This document shows, piece by piece, positions 46,176 through 59,760 of a stretch of DNA of 64,000 bases. The notes beneath the pieces are model-generated. The model saw only the letters and a program-made list of their open reading frames with translations. It was not told the origin of the DNA and did no database searches. Origin of the DNA: Tachypleus tridentatus (taxonomy: Eukaryota; Arthropoda; Merostomata; Xiphosura; Limulidae); NCBI RefSeq assembly GCF_004210375.1, contig NC_134833.1, positions 141,600,127 to 141,664,126 of the forward strand, written 5' to 3'. A program made the position numbers and the translations under genes. Position 1 is the stretch's first letter. Every line of letters starts with the position of its first letter.

Positions 46176-47930
46176 GTTTCATAAGTCGGTGTATCATATG
46201 GGTTTTGTTTGTATAATGATACTTTAGTATGTGTAAAAGGCTCGGATAATAGAAGGGTCTTGAAATTTTTGTAATAATTTAAGCAAATTTTGCTATAAAA
46301 ACTCTTGCATTACCTAACTTGTACTGTTCTCTAAAACTATTCTTTAGACTTATGATGAATTAAGATTTACCGTTTTAATTGGTATGTCATACAAAATGAT
46401 GTGTAATGGGTTGTTAAGGTTACAGATTTTTTACAATGATATATGTGTATGGTTCTGTAATTTTTATATTTTTTTCATATTTCTATAAAAAATATAAAGT
46501 GTAAAAGAAACATTGCTATTTTGACATATCAATTTAGCATTTTCTATAATATTATATATTTTTGATCTGTAATTCAGAGGATAAATTTTTGTTGTTTCTT
46601 AGTATTGGTTATCAGTTTATTTAATTGGATGACTCAGTATAGTAGTTAATTTTGGTAAAAAACTTTGTAGATTTTTTTCCAAGTCTTTCATTTTCAGTGT
46701 TGCTAGATGACAGTAGTTATACCATGTGTTTGGTTTGAGGGAAGTATTCCTGTAATACAACTTGTATATAATACTTGAGTTCTATGTGTTTTGCTTTTGT
46801 AAGTTTACAGTTGCAGAGTTTTGGACACTACATTTTTTTTATCTTATTGCTTCCATTCACTTGTCCCAGTCTTGTGATATCCCATTTATGAGACAGTTCT
46901 TGTATGAGTATCAATGTATTACATGCAAATTTCTACCTGATAGTTTTGAAGGTTAATTTCAAAATATCAAGAAATTTCCCCACAATACCCTGGACAGGTA
47001 CTACATCATCATACTTGGGAGGAGTTAAGTGTACATTATAACATTAATGGGGGGTAGCATTGGTATTGGATAAAACCTGTCATTCTTCAATACACAGTAG
47101 ACCTGAAACCTGTCATTCAATATTAATCAGTAATGTGAAATTATATGCAACAAGTTATATTTTTGGAAACCTATTAGGTGCTAGAAGGTAATGGATACAG
47201 ATAGGTAAAGGCCAGAACTCTTTTTTTTTTTTAAGTGTATGTCATATTTCTTTGTATCATTTGTTAGTATATAGAAGTACAGTTTTAGAGTTTTCACACT
47301 GTTAAAACATTCTTGAGTCTATATATTTCCATAATATTCTGCTTGATTTCATGTCTGATTTTTGGTGTTTGACAACATGTTCATCAAAGTGAAACTCTGA
47401 GGCTAACAGTGTGAAGGTTAAAATTTTTATACTTTGATTTTATCTCATATGTCAGCTGTATTAAGTTCATTTGAACCGTGATTTTCTCCACCCTTTTCAG
47501 AAATTTCCTGCATTGAAAGTAATTATAACATGATTATAATTATTAATGCAATCCTGCATGTGAAAAATAAGTGAAGTTAAGGTTTGTTTCAAGCACTTAT
47601 ATTTTAAAATTTATAAATAAATACTGATGAACACTTGTATTTATTTAGGTATTTTAAATCTTGTTCCATGTTTGTCGTAAAATCTGTTCAGGATGAGTCA
47701 ACCTGTTAAGAATTTCCTACACTGTTAAAGTTTGTTTGAAATCATTGGTGTTATTGTTCTATTCTTTATTTTAAGTCTTATTTAGGAATCTGATATACAT
47801 TTGAAGTAGTCTAAAGCAAGAACCATGGGTTTGTGCTGTAAAATATTTTTGTTAACAATTCTGCCTACCTGGTACAAAAAACGAAATTAATGCAAAATCA
47901 AACAATGGTGTAAATAAAGTTTACACAGGC
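46176..47930 (+). other. PRKD: Probable PRKD 3' UTR
   Basis: AT-rich sequence after the stop. AATAAA poly(A)-signal matches are at 47616-47621 and 47913-47918; the latter fits a ~1.75-kb 3' UTR. The end is inferred from these hexamers only. No other feature is seen. Confidence 0.4.
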
Positions 47931-48192
47931 TGGAATTCTGTTGTGTCCAGTAAACTGAAATATTCAGCCGATGACAGACTTAAATAATGATAAGTACAGG
48001 GTTTCTCAGATTTTGTGTGTGTGTACAAGACTTGCAAGTTATTTAAATTGCTGTATTTCTATAGGTTGATATGGTTGGTTTATACATGAAATACTAGTTT
48101 TATTTTAAGAAAATATCTTTTGGAGTTGGAAGGCATTGTTATTTTTGTTTTTTTTTATTATATGACATTCTTCCTAGACCACAGTTTTTGTT

Positions 48193-48446
48193 GTTGAGTT
48201 TAATGTTATAACTTACATGATGATGTTGAGGTTAATGTTATAACTTATGTGATGATGTTGAGGTTAATGTTATAACTTACATGACGATGTTGAGTTTAAT
48301 GTTATAACTTACGTGACGATGTTGAGTTTAATGTTATAACTCACATGATGATGTTGAGTTTAATGTTATAACTTACATGACGATGTTAAGTTTAATGTTA
48401 TAACTTATGTGATGATGTTGAGGTTCATGTTATAACTTACATGATC
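48193..48446. repeat. 32-bp tandem repeat, 8 copies
   Basis: Unit 'gttgagtttaatgttataac' + 'ttacatgatgat' starts at 48193, 48225, 48257 and then every 32 bp to 48417, with few substitutions (acatga/atgtga/acgtga). It lies just downstream of PRKD. Confidence 0.85.
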
Positions 48447-49330
48447 ACAAGAAAATATTAAATATTCATTCACATTTATTTTTTATTGTTTTCAAAATTG
48501 CACCTGTTAGTAAAATAATCTTTTCTCACTTCTTCAGTTTAATGTTACTGTTTGATACATATACCGATTGAAAAAAAATATATATATATGGTTTTGCTAG
48601 GATTGAAAACATACTTTTGTTGGTGTAATATAATTAGATAACATTCCGTTTTTTCTGAACATTCCACAAAGTACATCTTAATTTTCTTTTTTGACTTAAT
48701 TTTGAGTGAGATTGGCATTTAGTATTAATACTTCCCTTAGGTTTATGGTTTTGATTATTATTGAACAGTTGTGACATTTTGTTCTGTCTATTTTTATTCA
48801 AAGAATGTGTCACCTCTTAACCTTTGACTTAGTCATTTCCTTTAAGTGGCTACATCTCATCAAGAACTAGATTCCATGACAACAGTCTTTTTGACTGAAT
48901 TGTAAACATGTGATATTATGTCCTTATTGGTAACCATGTTAGTTAGAGGGTTTTTATGCTTTACATAAAAGTTTCAAAACCTCCTTTAAGAGTACTGTTA
49001 GTTTTTATTTCATTGTAGGAAACATTGTTTTAGATACATTTAGCTTTTCCATGCAATAGAAGGTTAGAAGTTATCTATTGGAGTTGATAGGATAAACTTT
49101 TTCATTGTTTGTGAGCTTTGACATAAAAAAACAAACAGGGTTGTGTTTAATACACATGTGCAATACATCGTCACTGACGATTACGTCTCTTGTATGTTTT
49201 GCACCACTAACCAGTGGTAGTTATTATGATAAAATGTTTATTTGTGCTTTTGAAGTATTTTTATAGATTTCAAAGATAACTGAAGAACGACTAATAAAAT
49301 AAGCTAGAAGTTAATTCTATTACTGTTTTA

Positions 49331-49548
49331 TTAGTGATGAAAATGATGACAGTGTAAAGTACATGAATTATAATTATTTGATTTAGATTCTTGTTGAAGA
49401 ATAATTTCAAAGTAGCTCGGTTTCTCTGTGGAATCTGTAAGGTAATAAAAACAGATAGAGATAAAATCTGAAGTCCCATTAACTAGCTTGTTTTTCTTTG
49501 ATGAAATCCCAGGATAGTTTTCAACTTGTAATGATTGTAACCACTTTG
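49331..49548 (-). CDS. Candidate terminal exon of an unknown minus-strand gene
   Basis: Minus-strand frame AKWLQSLQVENYPGISSKKN, then KLVNGTSDFISICFYYLTDS and EKPSYFEIILQQESKSNN, stopping at 49331. It is preceded by a strong acceptor ('tttttttcaacactag|c'), and TTTATT (AATAAA on the minus strand) occurs at the stop and near 49227. I do not recognise the protein and see no upstream exon. In AT-rich DNA this could be chance. Confidence 0.2.
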
Positions 49549-52115
49549 CTAGTGTTGAAAAAAAAGACTGGATCTTGTTAAAGAATGATTTACATACATA
49601 TATGATTAAAGAATACAATGTTTGAACTTATGAAAAACTAAAATTCCATCATTATTGTCCGTGGAATTATAATGTGTAGGAAGATCAGCTTTTGAAAATA
49701 ATTGTAAATTTGTCTATTATTATTGTGGGGAAGAGGTCTCACATATTTAACAGGTGCTTTACCAACTGAACTAAAGGTTTAGCTTACTAATTAATGCAGT
49801 AGCATTGCAGTGGAAACTTAATTTTACCCAAGCAACCTACAGTTAGTTATGTATCTGTATTTTGTAACTTTGAAACACTTCCATTTTCTAAGTATCAAAA
49901 ACTGTCAATTCAAATAAAGTGTTAAACTCGTGGAAAGAAAGAAGTAATTATATGGACCAGGTTTCAGACATGATAAAGGTTGTTTGGCTAAAGTGTTGGT
50001 CGTATAATTATCTTCCCTTCCAGCAGGATTAACAGTTTTCAGTAAAAAGTTAATTTTCCTGAGAAGCCAGCTAAGACAATCTTAATTTCAAGAAAGTAAT
50101 TATTGCACGTAGTACATGATATGTAATAGTGCAAAATCTGGTATTGATACACTTTCTCAGAGTTACAAAAATAATTTACATTGAAAATGATGGAAAGACA
50201 ACAGGACATTTTCGATTAGAATTGGTTGTTAAAAAGTAGAGCAAATCAGATTTGAAAGGAAAATTCATTTATCACTTTTTACAAGTGGGCTGAAGGTAGG
50301 TTAAAAGTATATTTAACTTTTTATATCAGCTTTATACAGAACTTTACAACGTTTTTGTAAATGTCATGCATTTTTAAAGGTATTTTCTTTATTTTTTTCT
50401 ATTACACTTTGTTGGCTTTAGTTAATTTCAATGGCCAGTGTTTTTGTAGTAGTGTATTTAACACTTGGCTTGTATGGTGTGTTTTTTTGTCAAGTATTGG
50501 GAACTGTTTTGTATATAGGCTTTGCTAAGATATGGTTGATAGTTATAATGGCAGTTGCAAATTTTTGGTATGAAGGTTTTGGTTACAACAATAGGTATAC
50601 TTTAGGAAAATACTATACTGATAAATAAATTATTAATCAAAAATGAGTTTTATGTAATGAATGGTGATTCAGTGTCTTACCTTTTATGGTTTCTCTTTGT
50701 GGTATGCCTTGTAATTGCTGTCATCTCAAGTTTTGGGAAGAAGTTATTCCACCTTTTGAGCTTCTGTTTTCCTTAGTTCATTCTACTGCTGACTTACATT
50801 AATTCCAACCATCACTCTGAGGCTCAACATTGATATCTCTATGTAAAAGTTGTAGTTAATTTTTATGTGTTAAAAACATTGCAACGATTTGTTGATTTAG
50901 AATGAAGAGCTTGAGATTAGGTTATGCAGTTAGTATGTTAGAAGTATTGAGAGTCCAAGGTTTTTTATTGCTTTAAAAACCAGTGCTTTTGCTGTAAAAA
51001 TATTTTCCTTGTACATACAAACTTTTCTAAAGTATTTTCAAATACCTGTTCACATTTTAGAGCTTAAATGTAACAGTACAAGTGTTTTTAACATATTGTA
51101 ACCCAGGTGCTATAATAATAATTTTGTTTTTGTATGCATTTTTGTTAGTCACAAATTAAAAGTAAAAACTGAATCATTTTAAATATTCGTATGGTCATTA
51201 TATGAAACAGGCAAAATATATAATAAGAGTAATAGTCATTAAAATTATTTCTGGTGATTAGTGAAATATTCCAAACTTCTTGTGTTTGAGATTGTAATTC
51301 CCACTAGAAACGTGTTGTTGAACTTTGTACTGATAGCTCTTTCATCAAAATCTCACTTTGATATCAAGCTGAATTTATATATATATCACATTATAGGTAG
51401 AAAATATTGCTTGTTTGTCTTTTCTTTTTTTTTTACAAAAGTTGGAAAACAAGAAATCTAGGTATATTAATTACCTTGACATTGAATTAATGTTTCTTTC
51501 TGTTACTCATTCTAAAGAAAACGTAAATATTGATTGGTTGTAGCTTTTAATTCAGATACTTGTAGTGAATTTTTATTTCAATTTAGTGATGATATGTGAA
51601 AAATAAGTTTCTTACAGTAACTGTAGCACTGATTTGTCATAATAGTGTGAAATGTAATTAATATTTTTCTTAAGGTACATTTTATTCAACTGGTGGTGTC
51701 ACTTAGATTTTTCTGTCAACTGTACTATAATATTATCTTATTTAAAGAGCACAGTATTTCTTCATAAGTTAAGGCTATATGCACATCAACCTGAAATGTG
51801 GCTAATACAGTTGAGAAGCTCCCTTTTAACTTTTTCTGAGAATTACTGTTGGAAGTTTTTAATTTATCTATTTGTGTGAATAGCTTTTTTTATTCACATA
51901 TATCCCAATCCTGATTAAATTTTGTATATTTTGCAGAGAAAATGGAATAAAATCAGTTCTATTATCACACTTAACAACTTGGTTCTGTATTTTTTAATAC
52001 TGTCACAGATTTTAACTTCTTTACGACTTTTTTGATTCAATTTTTAAATGCTTTCTGTTCACTAACATGTTAACTATTAAATACATGTGTGTTCATGTAA
52101 CTAATTCTCACATAG

Positions 52116-52325
52116 GTTTTTACTTTATCAAGTAAATATTGTTTGATTGGAATTTTATATGGTGTTGTTCATTACTATGAAACATGTTACAATAAACCTT
52201 ATAAGAAACTAAAAGAATATATTCTGGACAATAAAAAAAAAGTTTTATCATTAGGGGGAAAGAAAGCAACTGTTTCTGAGGAATTTGACAATGTTGGTCT
52301 TAAAAATCATGTTGAAGATTACTGA
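52116..52325 (+). CDS. Candidate terminal exon of an unknown plus-strand gene
   Basis: After an acceptor-like 'attctcacatag|gtt', 69 codons are open and end in TGA: VFTLSSKYCLIGILYGVVHY, then YKKLKEYILDNKKKVLSLGG and ATVSEEFDNVGLKNHVEDY. The charged, non-repetitive composition is more protein-like than neighbouring open frames. No homolog recognised, no upstream exon found. Confidence 0.2.
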   Translation, partial: VFTLSSKYCLIGILYGVVHYYETCYNKPYKKLKEYILDNKKKVLSLGGKKATVSEEFDNVGLKNHVEDY

Positions 52326-52979
52326 ATCACCTTTAGTTTTTGAGTTATGATAGACTTATTAAAAAATTCATATTATAAAAATAATTTATTTTTAATAACT
52401 TTATTCATTGAAAATTGTATTTAAAAGTGTCTAATTTGAATATTTTGATAACTTTCTTCTATATTCACAGCTTGAGCAAGGGGAATGAAGGGCTTAGTAT
52501 TCTTGTTGTCAAAAGTACAGCTTAAAAGGTAGCAATAACTATCCATAAAAGGAGCTTTAACAAGCTAAAACTGATCAAAGCTCACCTTAGAACCAATATG
52601 GCAGATAAGAGACTTAAGACTCTGAAGAGTAATGAACATGAACAGAGAATTGCTCTTTCCTTTTGATGTTGCTGATAGGTTCATTACTAAGTTTCCAAAT
52701 TTATCTTACAGTAAATACCTCTTGCCCTGAAACATCTAACCTTATAATGTATTAAAATGTATTCTGAAATACCTTGTATGGACATGTTTTATCTCCACCA
52801 AAATTACCATGATTCTGTCCTGAACTTTGTTATATGTGTACATGATGCTATCTTTTCTAACCTAATTATTTTTACATTCCTTTGCAACCAATCACCTTAC
52901 ACCACTTTCTGTAGAGTGAAGTGATTTTTATCCACAGTTGTTATAAGTTAAATATGTTTTATTTTCGTAACTTGAATTG

Positions 52980-53060
52980 CCCCTAAGTGATAAGTTTGAA
53001 GGCTTATAATGCTTAAGACTTTGGTACCATAGATGGTGCAGTTTAGGCCAGGCTTTCATA
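52980..53060 (+). repeat. SINE fragment, second family (tRNA-like head)
   Basis: 'cccctaagtgataagtttga' + 'aggcttataatgcttaagac' resembles the head of the family whose tail is at 27480-27526; 'atagatggtgcagtttaggc' follows. Confidence 0.4.
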
Positions 53061-54231
53061 TATATACATTTTTCAACTGTAAAAGTTTTAACAAAATATT
53101 CTATAAATATGATTTATACAGTTCTTGAAAATACAACTGCTGAAAACCTTGTGCCAACAACATAGCACTCAGACTACATTCTGTTCGATTTTTCCACCCT
53201 GATGAAGATGATTACTGTTTTCACATGTTCTACTTTACAAAATTGTATTATACCTTGAATAAACAAGCAGACAAATTGTAAGGTTTTCCTTTCTGCTGTT
53301 GTGTTGTTGTTGATAATATTTCAGTTGCTGACTTTGTCTACTGTCCATTCTAATAATACAAATAGGAAACCCATAACTGAAATGCATACCACCTTTGTAT
53401 AATAGCAAAGACAGGTGTAGAAATTAAGTGAGCTATTTTACATTTCTTCAGTAAATTTAGCTATGGCAGATTATAAGTGGTAGCCTTTTTTATAATGTGA
53501 CATTATACTAAGAAATGCAAAGCATATACAAGGAGTTGAATTAAAATGGTGATCTCCTTTACTCATTTTATCAACTTCTTTAAATGCATCTCACCATATC
53601 CTCAATTGTCTGTTCTTATACATAAATCTCCAATTTTTGCTCTCAGATTTAGCTTTGTAATTTATCAGTCATTTAAACCTAACCCCACTACTACTCTCAC
53701 CATTTGAATGTTAGTTATACAGTTAAAGAAATACACACCTGTAGTGTAATACCTCTTTCAAGGACTTTTCTTCCAGGAAAATGATTTGACTTGTTACTTA
53801 CACATTTCAAATCTGTCCTACTCTAATTATCTGCATATAATGGAAACTAAGTTTGGTGGGAAAAGCATTATGTATTCCACATATATATTTCCCTCTGAAA
53901 TGAAGGAGAACACATATAGGAGTTCATGCAATTTCATGATAAGTGGTTTTTATTGAAGAATGCAATTTTCTCTTACCCTTTCAGTTATCAATAAAAACAA
54001 ATGTCTTGGCTGTTGTGTATAATGATATAACTTGAGTATCTTCACGTACGCTTAAAGTATAGCACATGCTTATAAAAATAAAACAATTATAACAAGCTCC
54101 AAATAGACATACCAAAATATATCTCTCAATATAATCTGTGTTTAGATTGTGATCAAATCAAATTACATTCTTCCCAGATTGATTTTAAGACTCTAATCTT
54201 TCTATTTATTCAGGAATTTGTGATTGTCTTG

Positions 54232-54540
54232 AAAATAAACCATAAAGAAAAACACATTACGAGAATATGTTATTTTGGATATTTTTATATGTAAAACATT
54301 AATGTGACACTCGGCTAATAAATCTTCGAAACATAAATGTTTACTAATGAACAACGGTGATTTGAGTCGCACAGTTTTTGTGTTTGTGTCATTGTTCTGA
54401 AATGAAGTTTTTCTGCTGGAAACATAAAATAAACCATAAAGAAAAACACTTTACGAGAATCTGTTATTTTGGATATTTTTATATGTAAAACATTAATGTG
54501 ACAATCAGCTAATAACTTTTCGAAACATTGTTTCGATTAT
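54232..54540. repeat. Two-copy tandem duplication, ~195-bp period
   Basis: 'aaataaaccataaagaaaaa' through 'tgttattttggatattttta' and 'aaaacattaatgtgacactc' occurs at about 54232-54340 and again at about 54427-54533 with a few changes. 'cattgttctgaaatg' is also repeated at the junction and end. Confidence 0.8.
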
Positions 54541-54749
54541 TTACCATTGTTCTGAAATGGAAACATCCTATTTTAACACTTCATCACTTTTTATTTCCTT
54601 GGTTAGCTGGAAAAACATAACACAAACTCAACATGTTTGGAAAGCTCTGTCTATCATCTATCATTTAGAAATTATTATATGTTTGTGTAAGGTACATGCT
54701 CTGAGATCTTTGCCCCAGAACACTGGTAACACTAAATTGGACAATTAAC

Positions 54750-54806
54750 TAGGCCTGGCCAATCTATAGCCCATTGTGTAGCTTCATACTTACTGCAAAA
54801 CACACA
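54750..54806 (+). repeat. SINE tail fragment, second family
   Basis: 'ggcctggccaatctatagcc' + 'cattgtgtagcttcatactt' + 'actgcaaaacacac' matches the 3' half of the SINE fragment at 27420-27526. Confidence 0.45.
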
Positions 54807-57800
54807 ATTTTAGTTTCTCAACTCTGCTATGAATTTTATTTTATAAAATTTAAATATATTTTATTCTAGTCACTTTATTTACCTTTCAATAACTTTTTAT
54901 TTTCTTAGCTTTTGATTGAACTGGTTTATTCTATGTTGTCACAATTTTCAGATATTTTTCAATTTTGTACCTTTGAATGATATAATTTTCTATATTAAAT
55001 ATCCAGTAAAAATAAATCAGTATCAACATACATCACCATTACTTTAGCATTATATAAAATTTACAAAAGTCACTATAAAAACAAGCTTTTACAACACCAG
55101 TGCTACTGAACATCTGTATGGACAATCAGCTTAAATAAAATTACATCAAATCATACAACCATGCAGTAAAGTGTATTATATGAAAGTATAAACTTTTAAA
55201 AGCAGATTCTTTTACTCTGAAAAAGTTAAATTATCTGAATATACATCTTTAAGAAAGTACCACAATATTAGTATTAGTCACAGATATATCCATAAATTAA
55301 AATCATTATTATTTTAATACATGGAAAAAACCTCTAAAACCAGTTCATAATTGCTGAATAATAGATTATGAAATATTGTGTCTGGAAATCAAGTCCTATT
55401 TAATTATTTTGTTTGTTTTTTAGAAAGAAAGTAACACGTATTGAATCACTTTTATTTACTTCATATTACATAAATTAACTTGCATAAAAACACACTGAAA
55501 TGTTTTACTGACCTCAGTATTTTAAAAGTATATTAACATACATGTAAAAATCCGTCATGATAATTAACTATTTAAAATTAAAGACATATTAAAGTATATA
55601 GCTATATTATTTAAACTTTGAAAGTTGTACATTTTTTTCATTAAAAGGGCTAGTAATATTTTTTAAATACCACAACACGACTCACTTTCTCCAAAGTACT
55701 TCCTGAAATAATTAATTCAAAAATACAATAAAACCAGCATTTAAGTATTTTTAACATACTGACCCATAGTATCTATTCATTATTAGCTAAAGTGTTACAT
55801 TCCAAAACATAACTTACACAATTATTCAGTAGCACAGTTCAAAATGTTTCAATTATTAAAATCAAAACTTGCCTACTGTAAAAGTTGATGTTATTGTATT
55901 TTTATATTAATTATTTAGTCCAGTAGGTTCCTTAATTAACATTATTTTATTAAAGGTTATAACTTGAATGATATGTGTTATTAATTTAAAATTATGATTG
56001 TATTAGACATGAAATGTTATTTTTATTGGCTGAAATATTTCATTCATGTTTTGTTGGTTTTTAGAAAAAGCAACTAATAATGAGCTAACATTAAGCTCGT
56101 ATGATGGATATTAAACTGAAGTTCAAAAATCAGAACAATAAACTTGGAATATAGTGATAAATTTCATATATTACTATGCGTGTGTGGAAAGCATTACGTT
56201 AACTACTATTGGACACTTTAATACACATGATAATAGTCAAATGAACTTTTACAGAAGGTTGTGATAAAAAATTATTTGTCAAGAAAAATTTATTCTTTTT
56301 AAACTTAACAATTATTGTTTCAATAAGTATTCACAAAGTACACTCAATGTGTATCTTGAATTGTACTGACCACAGCATTGTACAAAAAAAAATATTACAG
56401 GCTTAAGATAATTAAAATGTTATAGGAAAAAAAAATCACTTTTCTGAAACTTCTTCAATTGTTTAAAGAATATAACAGTGCTATTGCACATTACATGTGA
56501 ACACCTTTACTAACGTAAATGGTATTCAGTACTTGATATCACAAAGAGTGTGGTATTTCACTATGTTCTGATTACAATAATCAGTTTCAAAAATATTTAG
56601 ACACCTTTTACACTCTGTATTTGTTAGAATTAAATTAAACAACCATGTAGAACTTGTATATTTTCACCAAGGAATACACCATGTGTTGCTAATAAGTTTC
56701 AAAGTAGCACTTTTCTTCTTTCAAATATCTATCACTTAGTAGTTTTAGGAAATCCATGATGATACATAACTAACCTCAAGAACTGGATTTCTTTTTATGG
56801 TTTGAATAATAATAATACCCTAGATGTGCTTTTTTACTTATCACAAAAGGAGATAACCATAGAACAGAAAAAAATGTTATTTATGAATAAGGTCTATAAA
56901 TTGTACTAATAACTAAATTTGTAATCTTGGTACCAACTGTCAATTAGCTTAATTTAAAACACTTCTATTGTCACTTTTTTTCATTAATATAATAATAAAA
57001 AAGCAGTTTTAGAGAGATAAAATGACTACAGCAGCTTCTGTAAATTAGAAGCTACATCTAACATTCTTTAAAAACTTATTTAGGATATTAACACCACTGG
57101 TTGGCAAAATGTGTAACAGGTGTCTTCTTCGAGAATTTATTTGTGTGTTGAAGTTCTCAAATAGTAATTATTAGTGTAATATATTTAAATCTGTATTAAA
57201 CTGAAAGCAGTCACAACAAACAACAAGTGAATTTGATTACCATATACTATGTTTGCAGTGAGAAATATACTCCATAAGCAGATATAGCATTTCCAGTAAA
57301 AGAAATGTGTATCAACTATAAGTTACACAATAATCACAAGATAAAATATAGATTTATTCTACTTTAAAGTATTTTCATTTGGAGTTATTAAGGTAAAGAA
57401 CTGAAACTGCAAACATATCATAGTAGATATGAAAAAGGTACAAAATAGAATAATTATCCCCAAACAAATATACAGCTTTCATCAACACTGCTGTGAAAAT
57501 AATATGGAAAGATCAACATTATGTAGGTAAAAATGTTAAGTATCACATGAAGCGTGTTCAGAAAGAAATTCACAAAGTTATGTGACACATTAAAACATTT
57601 CATCATTGTGCAGTTAGTATTATGATGAGTCAAGACGTAAAAGGGAGACACACATTACAAACTGAATTTGTTCAACATATTAACAATAAATAACAGTTAA
57701 TGTAAGCCAATAGCAATTTCTGAGAAATTCATTCTGAATTCTGACTAAAATATCAGGTTTGATTTACATTTAAAGATTACTTTCATTTCTATTAAACTAA

Positions 57801-58524
57801 CATCAAGTTAAAGATTATTAAACTTTAAATGTAAATCAGGTAATAAAAAAACCAACAAATTATGTCTTTCTTTAGATAGTCTTAGTTAACTGGCAATAAA
57901 AAAAGCTGAAACAACATAAAATACTTAAGTTAATAAATTCCAAGTACAATCTTTAACCTTTTTTCTTCTGGTCTCAAAATAACATTAATTAATACATTGA
58001 AATAAAAACAGTGAAACAATATAAAACTACTGTGTACAAATACTATACTTAGAATAAAATATACATTTTTTTACAAGAAAAAATTTAGAAAATACTGCAT
58101 ATGATAATAATGCCACATAATTCTCATGAGAGACACAAGATTTGAAAAAAATCACATTAATAAATTTGCAATAGGAACTATTAACCAGTAACAGTCTACA
58201 GGTGCTTAGCTTGTACAACATTCCACTTCAAAGAATATTCCAAACCAACATATTTGTAACAAAATAAAAGGTCCTTACTGTGAAATGTTATTTTCACAAC
58301 ATTTTGAATGCCAGTTAAACTACTAAGCTGTTAACCAAAACATTAGTAACAATCTGGTAATCTTACTATAACTGTGTGTGATATTAAGTTTTATTACTTA
58401 CAAAAATAAATCAAACACATGAAATTAAAAGTAATTATAGTTTTCTTCCAGCAACAAAAATAAGCAGTAACTACAAAACTTAACTTAGGTGGTGCAGTTT
58501 GTATTGGTGTTTAAAATCTTATGT

Positions 58525-59600
58525 ACAGAGAAATATACACCACACTAGTTACAACCGGATGTGTTTTACTGAGGACAAGACTACAAGAACTACCATTAGA
58601 AATATGTATTACACTAGGTACAACTAGGCTGATTGTTTAAGATAAAGCTATAAAAACTAAGACTAGAACAGCAATATACACCACACTAAATAAAACTTGG
58701 TGAACTTTACTGAGGAAAAGACTGCTAGTACTGGCTAGAAATATGGATCACACTAGCTAAAACTGGATTTTACTGAGGACAAATCTACAAGAACTATGAC
58801 TAGAATTTGTATTGGACTTGCTAAAAACCTGACAGATTTTATTGAGGAGAAAACTACAAGAACGATAACTAGAAATATGCAACATGCTAAGTTACATTTG
58901 AGGAAGAAACCACAAAATTTATTACTGGGATTCGTACCTCGCTATCTAAAACTAGATATATTTTATTGAGTAAATGTCCAAAAGAATTACAACTACAATT
59001 TGTATTACACTAGATAAAACTGGACGAATTTTATTAAATACAAGCACTATAAACAGAAATATGTATCACACTAGCTAAAAGGGGATGGATTTCATTGAGG
59101 ACAACTCTACAAGAACGTTGGCTAGAATTCGTAACAAACTAGCTGAAACTCGACAGATTTTGTTGAGAAGAAAACTACAAGAACTACAATTAGAAACATG
59201 TATCATACTAAATAAAACTGGATGGAATTTTTCAAGGAAAGGATATCAAGAACTATGACTGGAATTTGTATCATACAAGCTAAAACTGGATGGATTTTAT
59301 TCAGGAAAGACCACAAGAACTATAGCTAGAAATATGCACAATACTGACTAATACTAAGCCAAAAACACAAATATGCACTACAATAACTAAAACTGGATGA
59401 ACTATACTAGGTAAAGTTCACAAGAATCGTGACTAGAAAAGGGATATGTACCAAACTAGCTACATATATGTAATTGGACGAAGTCTCTTAAAAGATAAAA
59501 CAGCAAGAACTATGACAAGAACATAAATATGTATGATGTTAGCTAAAACTAGATGAATTTGTAGAAAATAAAACTACAAGAATTTTCACTAGAATTACAA
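58525..59600. repeat. Old, diverged ~72-bp tandem repeat array
   Basis: Recurrent block 'cacactagctaaaactggat' + 'ggattttattgaggacaa' + 'aactacaagaactatgacta' + 'gaaatatgtat' is repeated about 14-15 times with many substitutions and indels. Units are all recognisable but none identical. It lies downstream of the CFAP36-like gene's probable poly(A) signal. Confidence 0.8.
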
Positions 59601-59671
59601 AGTTTTGGTATCATCATTTGAAGAAATTAAAGTCACATGTTTTAACTACTTAATTCTGAATTTTGCAAACA

Positions 59672-59677
59672 TTTATT
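59672..59677 (-). terminator. Probable poly(A) signal of the CFAP36-like gene
   Basis: TTTATT on the + strand is AATAAA on the minus strand, about 85 nt beyond the proposed stop at 59761. Confidence 0.4.
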
Positions 59678-59760
59678 TAAAGCATGTGGTTTTATATGAA
59701 GAAGAACTGATGTCCAACAAATGGCACTGTCCATAATGTCATCAATGACAACATATATAG

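Larger units (their letters stand above)
48447..58520. other. Intergenic region between convergent genes, mostly unremarkable
   Basis: AT-rich. Contains two weak exon candidates (49331-49548 minus, 52116-52325 plus), SINE fragments of the second family (52980-53060, 54750-54806) and a 195-bp-period tandem duplication (54232-54540). I recognise nothing in 55-58.5 kb. Confidence 0.5.

Noticed and set aside
50431..50628. Hydrophobic 65-codon frame as a small membrane protein
   Set aside because: T-rich DNA yields Val/Leu/Phe-rich frames by chance; no conserved motif or splice site seen.
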